A DNA stretch of 64,000 nt from an uncultured Rubrobacteraceae bacterium (GCA_902806085.1 CADCVH010000073.1:1-64000), one strand, 5' to 3'. Counted from the stretch's first letter, positions 20,802-30,804 are shown. A program made the numbers and translations. The notes: generated from the letters alone by a model not told the origin.

Positions 20802-21000
20802 TGTTGGCGTTTCGGTTCTGCCAGGCCCGGTAGGGTGTCCGGCCGCAGTAGGCGCGGAGCTTCTCCTCGTAGACCCTGTCGGTGGGAATGTGGGGGTTCC
20901 AGGCGGGGGTCGATATCGCCGAAGCTCCCAAGCATCTTTGACCTCCTCGATCTCCTGGTCTGGCGCTTGCGTTCCGGGGTCCGCCGGGGTCATTTTTCGG
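20802..21000 (-). pseudogene. Small ORF with apparent -1 frameshift in a C5 run
   Basis: MTPADPGTQAPDQEIEEVKDAWELRRYR then, if one C is restored near 20905-20909, PPAWNPHIPTDRVYEEKLRAYCGRTPYRAWQNRNANS*; start ATG overlaps upstream stop (ATGA). Boundaries approximate. Confidence 0.45.
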
Positions 21001-21475
21001 TGGCCCCGGCGGACAAGGGTTCTCCCAGCTTTCCCCCGACGAAGCCGCCGAACAGGTTTATCAAGAAAAGGACGAAACCCGCCAGGAGGGCCGCGGAGGC
21101 GAGCCCGAAGCCCACGGGCGGAAGGGCTGCTCCCTCCGCGAAGACGACGCCGAACATGCCCAGCACGGCGGCAAGTATCAGGCCCGCGATCAGCCCGAGA
21201 ACCGCCGACAGGGAGCCGTGCTTGCCGCCGGAGTAGCCCGCCACCCTGGCCGCGACGTAGCCCCCGATCAGGTAAGACAGGAACCCGGCGACCAGGGAGA
21301 TGACCACGAGCGTCGCGGTGAGTTCTCCACGCTCCACCGGCGGCTCCGAGAAGGAGGCGTAGAGTATCCGCAACACCGGACTCACGAGGAGCCCCGCGAA
21401 GACGGCCACGGCCCATCCCAGGGCCACCGCCCCCCACCGGGTTCCGCCGGCCTTCTTGCTGTCCACGAGGGTCAT
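20990..21475 (-). CDS. Conserved membrane protein (four TM)
   Basis: VALGWAVAVFAGLLVSPVLRILY..., GGYVAARVAGYSGGKHG. Confidence 0.75.
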   Translation of the reverse strand: MTLVDSKKAGGTRWGAVALGWAVAVFAGLLVSPVLRILYASFSEPPVERGELTATLVVISLVAGFLSYLIGGYVAARVAGYSGGKHGSLSAVLGLIAGLILAAVLGMFGVVFAEGAALPPVGFGLASAALLAGFVLFLINLFGGFVGGKLGEPLSAGATEK

Positions 21476-21543
21476 CCCTTCGAGTAGGGGCTGTTTCCGA
21501 CGCCCCTATTCTCTTCGCGGACCGTTAACCGCCCGCCCACCGG

Positions 21544-21572
21544 CGTAAGCGTTCGGCAAAGGGCGCGTTAAG
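21544..21572 (-). promoter_or_regulatory. ~11-bp direct-repeat array D
   Basis: Minus strand CCTTAACGCGC|CCTTTGCCGAACG|CTTACGCC. Confidence 0.5.
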
Positions 21573-21602
21573 GGCGCTTTACAGTTCCCCGGGGGGCCCC
21601 GG

Positions 21603-22482
21603 CTACGCGACGATGGCGCGCAGAAGATCGCCCTGGCGGCCCTCGCGCAGGATCTCCTCGGCCTCGCGCTGTATCTGCCGCACGCGTTCGCGGGAGACGC
21701 CCATCTCGCCGCTGAGCTTGGCGAGCGTGGCCGCGTCCTCTTCGTCCAGGCCGTAGCGGCGCACGAGCACGTAACGGTGGCGCTCGGGCAGCCCGCCCAC
21801 GGCCTCCCCCAGCCGCGCCAGCGCCAGGCCCTGGATCGTCTCCCCGGCCGGGTCCGGCGCGCGGACGTCCTCGACGAGTTCGCCGATCTCCGACCCGTCT
21901 CCGCCCTCCGAGGAGAGCTGCCGGTTGAGGCTGGTGGCGTCCGGCATAGCGCCCTTCGCGAACTTCACCTCCTCGGGATCCCATCCCAGGAACTCCGCGA
22001 GCTCCGCATCCGTCGGTTCCCGGCCCAGGCGCGGCAGAAGGTCCCCGCGGGCGCGCGAGATCTTGCGGATCTTCTCGCCCATGTGCACCGGCACCCGGAT
22101 GGTACGGGCCTTGTCGGCCACGGCCCGCCCGACGGCCTGCCTTATCCACCACGTAGCATAAGTCGAGAACCTGTAGCCCCGATCCGGGTCGAACTTCCCG
22201 ACGGCGGTCATGAGGCCGACGTTGCCCTCCTGGATGAGGTCCTCGAAGGGCAGGCCCGGCGAAGCCCCGCGGTACCTCTTGGCGACGCTGATCACGAGCC
22301 GCAAGTTCTTCTCGACCAGCCGGTGCCTGGCGCGCTCGTCCCCGGCCTTCGCCCTCCTGCTCAACTCCGCCTCCTCCCGGCGCGTGAGCAGGTCGCCCTT
22401 GTCGATGCGGTCGAAGTAGCCCCTGATGAGCCCGGGCGTCTCGCCCGGTCGTTCCGCTCGATGCCTGCCTGCGGTATCGGAC
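21603..22482 (-). CDS. RNA polymerase sigma factor, sigma-70 group 2-like
   Basis: [58 protein letters not shown]; region 4 [19 protein letters not shown]. Start chosen near VSDTAGRH; approximate. Confidence 0.93.
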
Positions 22483-22540
22483 ACGTTTGCTCCTTCGCGG
22501 TCGTCGGTCGTTCTGCCGAAAGCCCCAGTTTCGCGGCCGT

Positions 22541-22660
22541 TGCTTAAATGCCCGTAAAGCCCCGTTAAGGGACGATAAAGCTCCGGTAACACGTTGGTAA
22601 CCGGCCTCTGTCTCCGTGCCCGCGGAGTTTCTGTTAGGGGACGGTAAAGGTTCCGTTAAC
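22541..22660. promoter_or_regulatory. Direct-repeat array C in the sigma factor / sensor kinase intergenic region
   Basis: TAA cores at about 22545, 22555, 22566, 22576, 22587, 22598 (10-11 bp apart), then 22635, 22645, 22657. Confidence 0.65.
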
Positions 22661-22721
22661 GACCGGCGAGCCGGCGCCTGTCGTGGGGCGGTGGTCGGCG
22701 ACCGAAAGGTACAATCGTCCC

Positions 22722-24428
22722 GTGCGATACAGGTTCCGAGTCTGGATGCCGCTGCTGGCCGTCCTCATAGTGTTGCTCTCGATCGGGACGCTCCTCCTCT
22801 ACGGGTTGCCGGCGGCCAGGACGCGCCTCGGGCAGTTCTCCGAAGAACGCGCGCTCGCGCGGGCTGCTGCGGCCGCGCGAGGTGTGGAGACCGCCGGGGG
22901 CAAGGACCTCCGGCGCGCGCTGATCATCGCCGCGCGCACGGGCAAGGGGGAGGTGCTGATCGTCAGCGCGCAGGCCCGCGTGGTGGACCGCGGCGGCCCC
23001 GAGATGCTGCCCTCCCCGCCGAAGTTTGTGTTGCGTTCGGCGGCCGAGGGCCGCCGGACCATCGAGGAGGTCGAAGGGGTCAGGATCGCGACCGTCCCGC
23101 TTATCCGCGACGGCCGCCTCGACGGTGGCCTGATCTTCGTGCCAGACGAGGCCGAGAACACCATCTTCGGCATCTTCTCGCGCAGCAGCGTGGAGGCGGC
23201 GGCGATAGCCGCGGTGCTGGGCGGCGGCCTGATGCTCCTCGTCGCAGCACTCCTTTCGAGGCGGGTGGAGCGGCTGACCCTCGGGGCCAGATCCATCGAG
23301 CGGGGAAACCTCTCCTACCGCCTCGAACCCGGCTTCGACGACGAGCTGGGGGGGCTCGCCAAGAGCTTCAACGCGATGGCGGCCAAGCTCGAAGGTTCTT
23401 TCTCCGAGCTGGAGGAGCGCAAGGCGGCCCTCGGCGTGATCCTGGACAACCTCAGCGAGGGCGTCCTCGCGACGGACCTTGAGGGCCGGATCATGTTCGC
23501 GAACCCGGGCGCCCGGGCGATGCTCGGGATGGACGGCGAGGAACCGCCTGAGGAACATCCTGAGGCGCTGCCGAACCCGTGGGCCGAGTTCGACCTGCCA
23601 AAAGCGGTGGCCCGGTGCGCCGAAGAGGGGGAGTGCGGGGAGGCCCGCGTCCGGGGCGAGGAGACCTACCTGCGGGTCAACCTGCGGTCCCTGCCCGAGC
23701 ACGACGAGCACGGTGGCGGGGTGCTCGTCGTCATCCAGGACCTCTCCGAGGGCAGGCGATTGGAGGCGAACCAGCAGCGTTTCTTGGCGAACGCCGCCCA
23801 CGAGCTGAAGACCCCACTGACCACCATCCTCGGCGCCTCCGACCTGCTTCTTGACGGGGACGAAGACGACCCCGAACTGCGCCGCCGCTTTCTCGGGCAC
23901 ATAAACACGGAGGCCCGACGCATGCAGCGGCTCTCGGAGACCCTGCTGCGCCTGGCCCGAACAGGGTTCGACCTGCGGGAGCCCCACCTGGGCGCGGTCG
24001 ACCCGAACGAGGTCGCCCGGAGGGCCGCCGGGAGCATGGAGCCGCTCGCGGAGAGCGCGGGCCTGGAGCTCTCCGTCGAGGGGCACGGGGCCCGGCTCCG
24101 CGCGGATGAGGAGTGGCTAGAGCAGGCGCTGCTCGTGCTACTCAGCAACGCGATCAAGCACTCGAGGCGCGGCGGACACGTCCGGTTGCGCGTGGACGGG
24201 GCCAGCGTGACGGTGGAGGACGATGGGGAGGGCATGGGCCAGATAGACCTCCGCCACGCCTTCGAGCGCTTCTACCAGGGCGCGGGGAGCTCCGGCGGCT
24301 TCGGGCTCGGCCTGCCCATCTGCAAGGAGTTGGTCGAGCGGATGGGGGGCAAGATCTCCATAGAATCCGAGGAAGGGAGCGGCACCACCGTGAAGATACA
24401 CCTGCCGGAGGCCGGATCGGATGCCTAA
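22722..24428 (+). CDS. Sensor histidine kinase (PhoR-like, HAMP-PAS-HisKA-HATPase)
   Basis: FLANAAHELKTPLTTILGASDLLL H-box; VLLSNAIKHSRRGG N-box; GSSGGFGLGLPICKELVERMGGKI; -10 TACAAT 6 nt before GTG. Confidence 0.95.
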   Translation: MRYRFRVWMPLLAVLIVLLSIGTLLLYGLPAARTRLGQFSEERALARAAAAARGVETAGGKDLRRALIIAARTGKGEVLIVSAQARVVDRGGPEMLPSPPKFVLRSAAEGRRTIEEVEGVRIATVPLIRDGRLDGGLIFVPDEAENTIFGIFSRSSVEAAAIAAVLGGGLMLLVAALLSRRVERLTLGARSIERGNLSYRLEPGFDDELGGLAKSFNAMAAKLEGSFSELEERKAALGVILDNLSEGVLATDLEGRIMFANPGARAMLGMDGEEPPEEHPEALPNPWAEFDLPKAVARCAEEGECGEARVRGEETYLRVNLRSLPEHDEHGGGVLVVIQDLSEGRRLEANQQRFLANAAHELKTPLTTILGASDLLLDGDEDDPELRRRFLGHINTEARRMQRLSETLLRLARTGFDLREPHLGAVDPNEVARRAAGSMEPLAESAGLELSVEGHGARLRADEEWLEQALLVLLSNAIKHSRRGGHVRLRVDGASVTVEDDGEGMGQIDLRHAFERFYQGAGSSGGFGLGLPICKELVERMGGKISIESEEGSGTTVKIHLPEAGSDA

Positions 24429-25119
24429 GGTGCTGGTGGTCGAGGACGAGCCCGCCGTGAGGGACGTGGTCGAGCACGCCCTCTCCCGCGAGGGCATCGA
24501 GACCGCGGCCGTAGGCGACGGGGAGGCCGCCCTGGAGCGGCTGCGGGGCCAGGAGACCTTCGACCTGGTGATCCTGGACGTCATGCTCCCCGGGATGGAC
24601 GGCGTCTCCGTGTGCCGGGAGCTGCGGGCCGGGCAGGCCAACAGGGACGTCCCGGTGCTCATGCTCACCGCCCGCGACGACGAGACGAGCGTGGTGGTGG
24701 GCCTCGAAGTCGGCGCCGACGACTACGTCACCAAGCCGTTCAGGCCCCGCGAGCTCGTCAGCCGCGTGCGGGCCCACCTGAGGCGCCGGCGCATGGAGGC
24801 GGACCCCGGGCCCGGGCGGAGGTTGGAGTTCCCGGGTCTCAAGATGGACCTCCTGCGCCGGGAGGTCGTCGGCCAGGACGGCGTGGCCCCCCTGACGGCC
24901 AAGGAATTCGAGGTGCTCGCCTTCCTGGCCTCGTCCCCGGGGCGCGTCTACAGCCGGGAGCAGATCATGCGCCACCTCTGGGACGGGGACTTTTTCGGCG
25001 AGGCCCGGGCCGCCGACGTCCACGTCCAGCACATCCGCAAGAAGGTCGAACCCGACCCCCAGAACCCCCGCTACGTCCTGACCGTGCGCGGCGTCGGCTA
25101 CAAGTTCGCCGACCTATAG
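24421..25119 (+). CDS. OmpR/PhoB-family response regulator
   Basis: MPKVLVVEDEPAVRDVV, DLVILDVMLPGMDG, DDYVTKPFRPRELVSRV, winged-helix C-terminus. Confidence 0.97.
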   Translation: MPKVLVVEDEPAVRDVVEHALSREGIETAAVGDGEAALERLRGQETFDLVILDVMLPGMDGVSVCRELRAGQANRDVPVLMLTARDDETSVVVGLEVGADDYVTKPFRPRELVSRVRAHLRRRRMEADPGPGRRLEFPGLKMDLLRREVVGQDGVAPLTAKEFEVLAFLASSPGRVYSREQIMRHLWDGDFFGEARAADVHVQHIRKKVEPDPQNPRYVLTVRGVGYKFADL

Positions 25120-25212
25120 AAGAGCCGGACGTGCCCCAGGTTTCGGGTTGGGTATCTCGCCACGCGCCGAAGCTCGGGCGGTCCTGCCCGGGCGGATTGG
25201 GGGAGGCCGAAG

Positions 25213-25650
25213 TTGGTACACTCCCCGCCCGGGACCCGGGTTTCGGAACCGTTCTTCGGATCGAACACCGGGAGAAGTTTGCTCAGGATCTACGCTTGCG
25301 CCGCCGGATCGATGCTCCTGGCGGTCGGCCTGGCGGGCTTCGTCGTCTTGCCGAAGATGAACGCCGCGGAGGGCTTTTTCCACCTGGCGGTGGGCGCCCT
25401 GTTCGCCTACCTCGGCCTCTGGCAGGGGGACCGCGACGTCGTGCGCACGGTCGTCGGGGGGATGGCCGTGCTCCTTCTAGTCAGCAAGGGCGCCGTCGTG
25501 GCGCTCGTGGTGCCGGGGGGAAACGAGGAGCCCGTCTTCGGCCCGGTCGAGGTGGTGTGCTTCGGGGTCGGGTTCCTGAGCGTAAACGTCGCCCGCCTGA
25601 ACGGGGGCGCGTCGACCGGCGCGGGGTCGGGCGGAGCGGGAAGCGGTTGA
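25213..25650 (+). CDS. Hypothetical membrane protein
   Basis: MLLAVGLAGFVVLPKMNAAEGFFHLAVGALFAYLGLW...; start uncertain. Confidence 0.6.
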   Translation: MVHSPPGTRVSEPFFGSNTGRSLLRIYACAAGSMLLAVGLAGFVVLPKMNAAEGFFHLAVGALFAYLGLWQGDRDVVRTVVGGMAVLLLVSKGAVVALVVPGGNEEPVFGPVEVVCFGVGFLSVNVARLNGGASTGAGSGGAGSG

Positions 25651-25756
25651 GCCTCTTCCCGAGCGCCGCCGGCCTTCGGCTTCTGGAGCCTCTTTGGGCC
25701 CCGGTTGCGAGAAGACGGTTTCCGTTCTCTGGGGCGCGAGGGGGCGTGGGTGCGCG

Positions 25757-27226
25757 ATGGGGCGGCTAGCCTCCGCGTGGGAGAAGCTGGGCTCCTCCTT
25801 CTGGTTCGTCCCCGCCGCGACGCTGGCCGCCACGGTAACGCTGTTCGCCGTCACCTTGCAAGTGGACCAGGCGCTGCGGGGAAACCTCTCGGACCTTTCC
25901 ATAATCTTCTCCGGCGGCCCCACCGCCGCCCGCAGCGTGCTCTCCACGATCGCGGGGAGCATCATAACCGTGGCGGCCACCACGTTCTCCCTGACCATAG
26001 TAGCCCTACAACTCGCCTCCAGCCAGTACTCTCCCCGCGTCCTACGCAACTTCACGTCGGATCTAGGTGTGCAGGTGGTCCTGGGGACCTTTATTGCGAC
26101 GTTTTTGTACTCCTTGCTGGTCCTGCGGATCGTCAGGGCCTCCGAGGACGGGGCGCCGACGTTCGTGCCGGTGATCTCGGTGACCACGGCGGTGCTCATG
26201 GCCCTCGTGTCCGTGGGGCTACTCGTCTACTTTATCCAGCACATCGCCACCATCATCCAGTCCTCGACCATCGTCGAGCAGTCCCGCAAAGACGCCGTGG
26301 AGAGCATCTCTCACCTCGAAGATCTGGACTCTTACCAACCCCCGGAGCGAGAGTTGGAAGAGCGCTTCCGGCTAAAGGTCTCAGGCGGCGGGGAGCCGGC
26401 GGTCGTGCGGGCGAAGCGGAGCGGCTACGTGCAGTACCTCGACGCGGGCGTCGTGCTCGATGCGGTGGCGGCCTCCTGCGATCCGGAGGCCGTCGAGATC
26501 CCCTTCGGCCCCGGTCACTTCGTCGCCGCCGGGTTGCCGATCGCAAAGGTTTGGCCCGCGCCGGAGGGGGGTCTCGACGCCGACACCCGGGAAAGGGCGC
26601 ACAGGGCGTTCTACTTCGGACGGGAGCGCTCCTTCCGACAGGACTTCGCCTTCGGCCTCCGGCAACTCTCGGACATAGCCCTCAAAGGGCTCTCGCCGGG
26701 GGTCAACGACCCGACCACCGCCATGCAGGCGATGGACCAAGTGGAGGCCATCTTCGTCGCCCTGGCCTCGAAGGCCATGCCCCAGCGCCTTCGGGAGCGG
26801 GAGGCGGACGGATCGGCGGTGCTGCTCAAGACCGGGCACTACGGCTTCGACGACGCCGTGGGGCTGGCCTTCGACCAGATCCGGCGGGCCGCCTTCGCAA
26901 GCGGGCAAGTCGCGGTCCTGGAGAGGCTGCTGCAGATCCTGGGCAGGCTTACGGAGGCGAACGACCTGCCCGAACGCCGGGAGGCCCTGTGGAAGAGGAC
27001 GTTCGCCGTTGCCCGTCTGGCCCCGGGGCAGATCCCGGATCCGCACGACGCATCGAACCTCGTCCTGCGGGCCGTGGAGATCGCCTCCGTAAGCCTGCCA
27101 AAGACCGGGCGGCCGAAGACGATGGACGAGGACCTCACGGCGTTGATCGACGCGTCGAAGGGGCTACCCGAAGATGAACGTATCCGCGAGGCGGTGCGCG
27201 CCGCCCGCTCGCACGCCAGCGCGTGA
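25757..27226 (+). CDS. DUF2254-family membrane protein
   Basis: SAWEKLGSSFWFVPAATLAATVTLFAVTLQVD..., TTFSLTIVALQLASSQYSPRVLRNF. Confidence 0.88.
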   Translation: MGRLASAWEKLGSSFWFVPAATLAATVTLFAVTLQVDQALRGNLSDLSIIFSGGPTAARSVLSTIAGSIITVAATTFSLTIVALQLASSQYSPRVLRNFTSDLGVQVVLGTFIATFLYSLLVLRIVRASEDGAPTFVPVISVTTAVLMALVSVGLLVYFIQHIATIIQSSTIVEQSRKDAVESISHLEDLDSYQPPERELEERFRLKVSGGGEPAVVRAKRSGYVQYLDAGVVLDAVAASCDPEAVEIPFGPGHFVAAGLPIAKVWPAPEGGLDADTRERAHRAFYFGRERSFRQDFAFGLRQLSDIALKGLSPGVNDPTTAMQAMDQVEAIFVALASKAMPQRLREREADGSAVLLKTGHYGFDDAVGLAFDQIRRAAFASGQVAVLERLLQILGRLTEANDLPERREALWKRTFAVARLAPGQIPDPHDASNLVLRAVEIASVSLPKTGRPKTMDEDLTALIDASKGLPEDERIREAVRAARSHASA

Positions 27227-27259
27227 GGAGGCCCGGTGGCACCTCACTTCCCCAGCCGG

Positions 27260-29107
27260 CTACTCCACCGTGACGCTTTTCGCGAGGTTGCGGGGCTTGT
27301 CCACGTCCAGACCGCGCCCCGTGGCGACGTCGTGGGCGAGGAGTTGCAGCGGCACGCTCCAGACCAGGGGGCGCAGGATCTCGGGCGCCTCCGGGACGGG
27401 CAGCACGACGCGGGCCACGCGCCCCGCGGCCGGGTCGTCTTCCCCGGCCACGGCGATCACGTTGGCGCCCCGCGCGACGGTCTCCTCGACGTTAGAGAGG
27501 GTCTTCTCGCGAAGGACCCCCTCACCGAGAATCGCCACGACCGGACACTGCTCGTCGACGAGGGCTATGGGGCCGTGCTTCATCTCGCCGGCCGCGTAAC
27601 CTTCAGAGGGGATGTAGGAGATCTCCTTAAGCTTCAAGGCGCCTTCGAGCGCGACCGGGAAGGCGGGCCCGCGCCCGAGGAAGAGCGAGCATCCGGCGTC
27701 CTCAAAGAGTTCGACCGCCGCCCCTATCTTCCCTTCGAGCAAGGCCAGGGTCGCCGCCACCTTCTCCGGCGCGAGGCGCAAGTCCCGGCCCAGGGCGAGG
27801 AGGTCTCTCTCCGGCAGGGTCGCTTTGACGCGGGCGAGCTCCAGGGCGAGCAGGTCCAGCGCGGCGACCTGGGCGGCGAAGGCCTTGGTCGAGGCGACGC
27901 AGATCTCAGGCCCCGCCTCCGTGAGCAGCACCGCGTCGGCCTCGCGCGTGATGAGCGAGCCCCGCGTGTTTGTCACGGCCAACACCTTCCCCCCGAACCC
28001 GCGGGCGGCCTCCACCGCCGCGAGCGTGTCCGTCGTCTCCCCGCTCTGGCTTATGGCGACGACGAGGGTCCTCTCGTCCCCGATGGGATCCGCGTAGCGG
28101 TACTCGCTGGCGACGGCCACCTCCACGGGGACGCGGGCGAGGCGCTCGATGAGGCCCTTGCCGAGCAGGCCAGCGTGCAGGGCCGTGCCGCAGGCCACGA
28201 CGACGACGCGGTCCACGTCGGAGAGGTCGAGGCCCGTCTCCGAGAGGTCGACCCGGCCGTCGGCGTCCAGGCGATCCGCGAGGGTGGCGCGGAGGGCTTC
28301 GGGCTGCTCGTGGATCTCCTTCGTCATGAAGTCCTCGTAGACGCCAAGCTCGACGTCCTGGGCGTCCCAGTCCACCTCGAACGGCTCGCGCTCGACCGGT
28401 TCGCCTTCCCGCGTGAAAAGGGCGACCGAAGCGCCCGTGACCTCGACGACCTCCCCGTTCTCCACGACCAGAAACCGGCGCGTCTCCCCAAGAAGCGCCT
28501 GCACGGCGCTCGCGAGAAAGTTCTCCCCCTCCCCGAGCCCGACCACGAGCGGGCTCTGGTGCCGGGACGCCACGATGACCCCGGGCTCCTTCACGCCCAC
28601 CGCCGCGACCGCAAAGGAACCCTCCAGACGCCCCAGCACCGCCGCGAGCGACCCGCGCAACGGCTCACCGGGGTTTGCCTCCACCCTCTCGGCGAGCAGG
28701 TGCGCCATGACCTCGGTGTCGGTCTCGGACTCGAACCGGACGCCACGCCCTGCCAGCTCGGCCTTGATCTCCGCGAAGTTCTCGATGATGCCGTTGTGCA
28801 CCACGGCCACGGTCCCGCCACCCCCGAGCTGCGGGTGGGCGTTCTTCTCGCTCGGGCGGCCGTGCGTGGCCCAGCGGGTATGCCCGATGCCGGCCCGCAT
28901 TCTGGAGAGGTGTCCGTTACGGGCTGCCACGGCCCTGCCCAGGTTCTCCAGGCGTCCGACCTCCCGGATCGGCTCGATCCCGCCCTCGCCGTGCAGCGCG
29001 AGCCCGGCCGAGTCGTAACCGCGATACTCCAGATGCGAGAGACCTTGCATGAGCACCTCCACGCACCGCTCCCTGCCAACGTAACCGACGATGCCGCACA
29101 CGGGCAT
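27260..29107 (-). CDS. glmS: Glutamine--fructose-6-phosphate aminotransferase (isomerizing)
   Basis: CGIVGYVGRERCVEVLMQGLSHLEYRGYDSAG; two SIS domains; C-terminal DVDKPRNLAKSVTVE. Confidence 0.98.
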   Translation of the reverse strand: MPVCGIVGYVGRERCVEVLMQGLSHLEYRGYDSAGLALHGEGGIEPIREVGRLENLGRAVAARNGHLSRMRAGIGHTRWATHGRPSEKNAHPQLGGGGTVAVVHNGIIENFAEIKAELAGRGVRFESETDTEVMAHLLAERVEANPGEPLRGSLAAVLGRLEGSFAVAAVGVKEPGVIVASRHQSPLVVGLGEGENFLASAVQALLGETRRFLVVENGEVVEVTGASVALFTREGEPVEREPFEVDWDAQDVELGVYEDFMTKEIHEQPEALRATLADRLDADGRVDLSETGLDLSDVDRVVVVACGTALHAGLLGKGLIERLARVPVEVAVASEYRYADPIGDERTLVVAISQSGETTDTLAAVEAARGFGGKVLAVTNTRGSLITREADAVLLTEAGPEICVASTKAFAAQVAALDLLALELARVKATLPERDLLALGRDLRLAPEKVAATLALLEGKIGAAVELFEDAGCSLFLGRGPAFPVALEGALKLKEISYIPSEGYAAGEMKHGPIALVDEQCPVVAILGEGVLREKTLSNVEETVARGANVIAVAGEDDPAAGRVARVVLPVPEAPEILRPLVWSVPLQLLAHDVATGRGLDVDKPRNLAKSVTVE

Positions 29108-29485
29108 ACCTCCCTATTTTCCACGGACGAAGCCTCTTGAGGCGAAGAGAAAGGCGCAGGACGAAAAGTGTCCTGCCGGGCCGAACGGCGTTTTGTCCCC
29201 GGCGTCGCCGCCGGATTTTGTCGCCGCCCTATCGACCGCCCGAAGCCGAGACGCACCCGCCGAATAACTCGATGAACGTCTCCCTCGTCGACTCCCGTGT
29301 TGCGGACCTCTAGGTCCCGGGAGCCCTGGCGCTTGTTCTTGTTCTCTCCGTCCCGCAAGCCCCGACCATCCTGTCGTGACCACCGGGCGTTACCCTACGT
29401 AGATTTCTCTGCTCTACCTCCCATCTTCCGGGCCGTGGGACCGTTAACTCTACCCGCCGCGTCGCAAAAAAGAAACCCGGACCCG

Positions 29486-30265
29486 TCAGAAAAGGTTCAG
29501 GTCCACCACGCCTAGCGCGGCGAGCAGGGCGACGAGCAAGGGCTGGTGCACGAGGTAGATCGGGAGCGAGTTCCTGCCGAGCGGGAGCAGCGGCCTCGCG
29601 ACGATCGGGGACCGGGCCGGCAAGCCGGCGGGCCTTCCCTCGCCGTAGACTATGTTGCCGAGGAACAGCCCTATCAGGACGACCCCGAACCAGGGCAGAA
29701 GGGGCCTGTAGTCAGGCATGATCCAACCCTCGGGCACGACCCCGAGGGGCAGCAACCACGGGCTGCCGGACGGGTCCCCGGCCCGCACGTACAGGCCGGC
29801 GGCGAACACGGCGACGCCGAGAACAAGGTTGGCAAGCCCGAGCTTCAGGAACGGGTAGGCGAGGACGATGGAGACCCCGATCAGATGCAGTATCCCAAAC
29901 GCGACGATCCCCATGCCGAAGACGAGGAAGACCGCCGTCAGCAACATCCCGTAGCCGAAGATCCTCAGCCCCCGCAGCAGATACCGGCGAAAGCCCCCGC
30001 CCCCGTCCTCCCTGCTAGCGGTAATGGCGAGCGAGACGCCGACGAGCAGGAGGAAGAGGCTCGCGGTTGCGTCGGCGAAACGGGCCCAGAAGCCGGTGAC
30101 CGCATCCACCTCGTACCCGCCGAAGGCGTAGAGGTCGTAGGTGAAATGGTAGACGACCATCATGAGGATGGCGACGCCGCGGGCGGCGTCCACCTCCCAG
30201 AACCGGCTACCGCTCCTCGTGGCTCTCTCTTTCGCGCGTTCCCCTTCGGCCTGTCGCGGGATCAT
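29486..30265 (-). CDS. DUF1624 / heparan-alpha-glucosaminide N-acetyltransferase-like membrane protein
   Basis: RFWEVDAARGVAILMMVVYHFTYDLYAFGG. Confidence 0.85.
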   Translation of the reverse strand: MIPRQAEGERAKERATRSGSRFWEVDAARGVAILMMVVYHFTYDLYAFGGYEVDAVTGFWARFADATASLFLLLVGVSLAITASREDGGGGFRRYLLRGLRIFGYGMLLTAVFLVFGMGIVAFGILHLIGVSIVLAYPFLKLGLANLVLGVAVFAAGLYVRAGDPSGSPWLLPLGVVPEGWIMPDYRPLLPWFGVVLIGLFLGNIVYGEGRPAGLPARSPIVARPLLPLGRNSLPIYLVHQPLLVALLAALGVVDLNLF

Positions 30266-30309
30266 ACCCCACCCGCCGCGTGCCGCGAAGCATGGGGTAG
30301 GATTGCAGG

Positions 30310-30804
30310 ATGGAAGCAGAAAACTTCACCATCCGCCCGGCCCGCGGGGAGGACGCCGCCGAGGCGGCGCGGCTGTGGATGCAGAGCGCCGAAGAGCACA
30401 CGGCCCACGACCCCGTCTACGCGACCGCCCCTGACGCCGAGAAGACCATGCGCCGCTTTCTCGCGGACCTCGCCCGCAACAGCTACGCCTTCGTCTTCAT
30501 AGCCACCACCGGGGACCGGACCGTCGGCTTTGTCTCAGGCGAGCTGCGCGAAGGCTCCCCGACCTTCAGGCCCAAGACCTGGGCCTCCGTGGACGACGTA
30601 TTCGTCGAACCCGACCACCGCAACGGGGGCATCGGCCGCGCCCTCCTCGCCAACGTAGCGGAGTGGGCGCGACAAAAAGGCGCCGACGGCGTCTCCCTGC
30701 AGGTCGCGGCGGCCAACGCCAGGGGCCGCAAGTTCTACGAAGACCTCGGTTTTCGCGAGGTCTCCGTCTACGAGCTGCTGGAGTTTGATCGGGCTTCAGG
30801 CTAG
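30310..30804 (+). CDS. GNAT N-acetyltransferase
   Basis: VDDVFVEPDHRNGGIGRALLANVAEWARQKGADGVSLQVAAANARGRKFYEDLGF. Confidence 0.93.
   Translation: MEAENFTIRPARGEDAAEAARLWMQSAEEHTAHDPVYATAPDAEKTMRRFLADLARNSYAFVFIATTGDRTVGFVSGELREGSPTFRPKTWASVDDVFVEPDHRNGGIGRALLANVAEWARQKGADGVSLQVAAANARGRKFYEDLGFREVSVYELLEFDRASG

Noticed and set aside
22656-24086. 476-aa minus ORF
   Set aside because: Antisense shadow of the sensor kinase, low-complexity Arg/Gly/Pro composition
29108-29485. Possible glmS ribozyme or riboswitch upstream of glmS
   Set aside because: No recognizable glmS ribozyme core; only short hairpins (e.g. GCAGGAC-N7-GTCCTGC)
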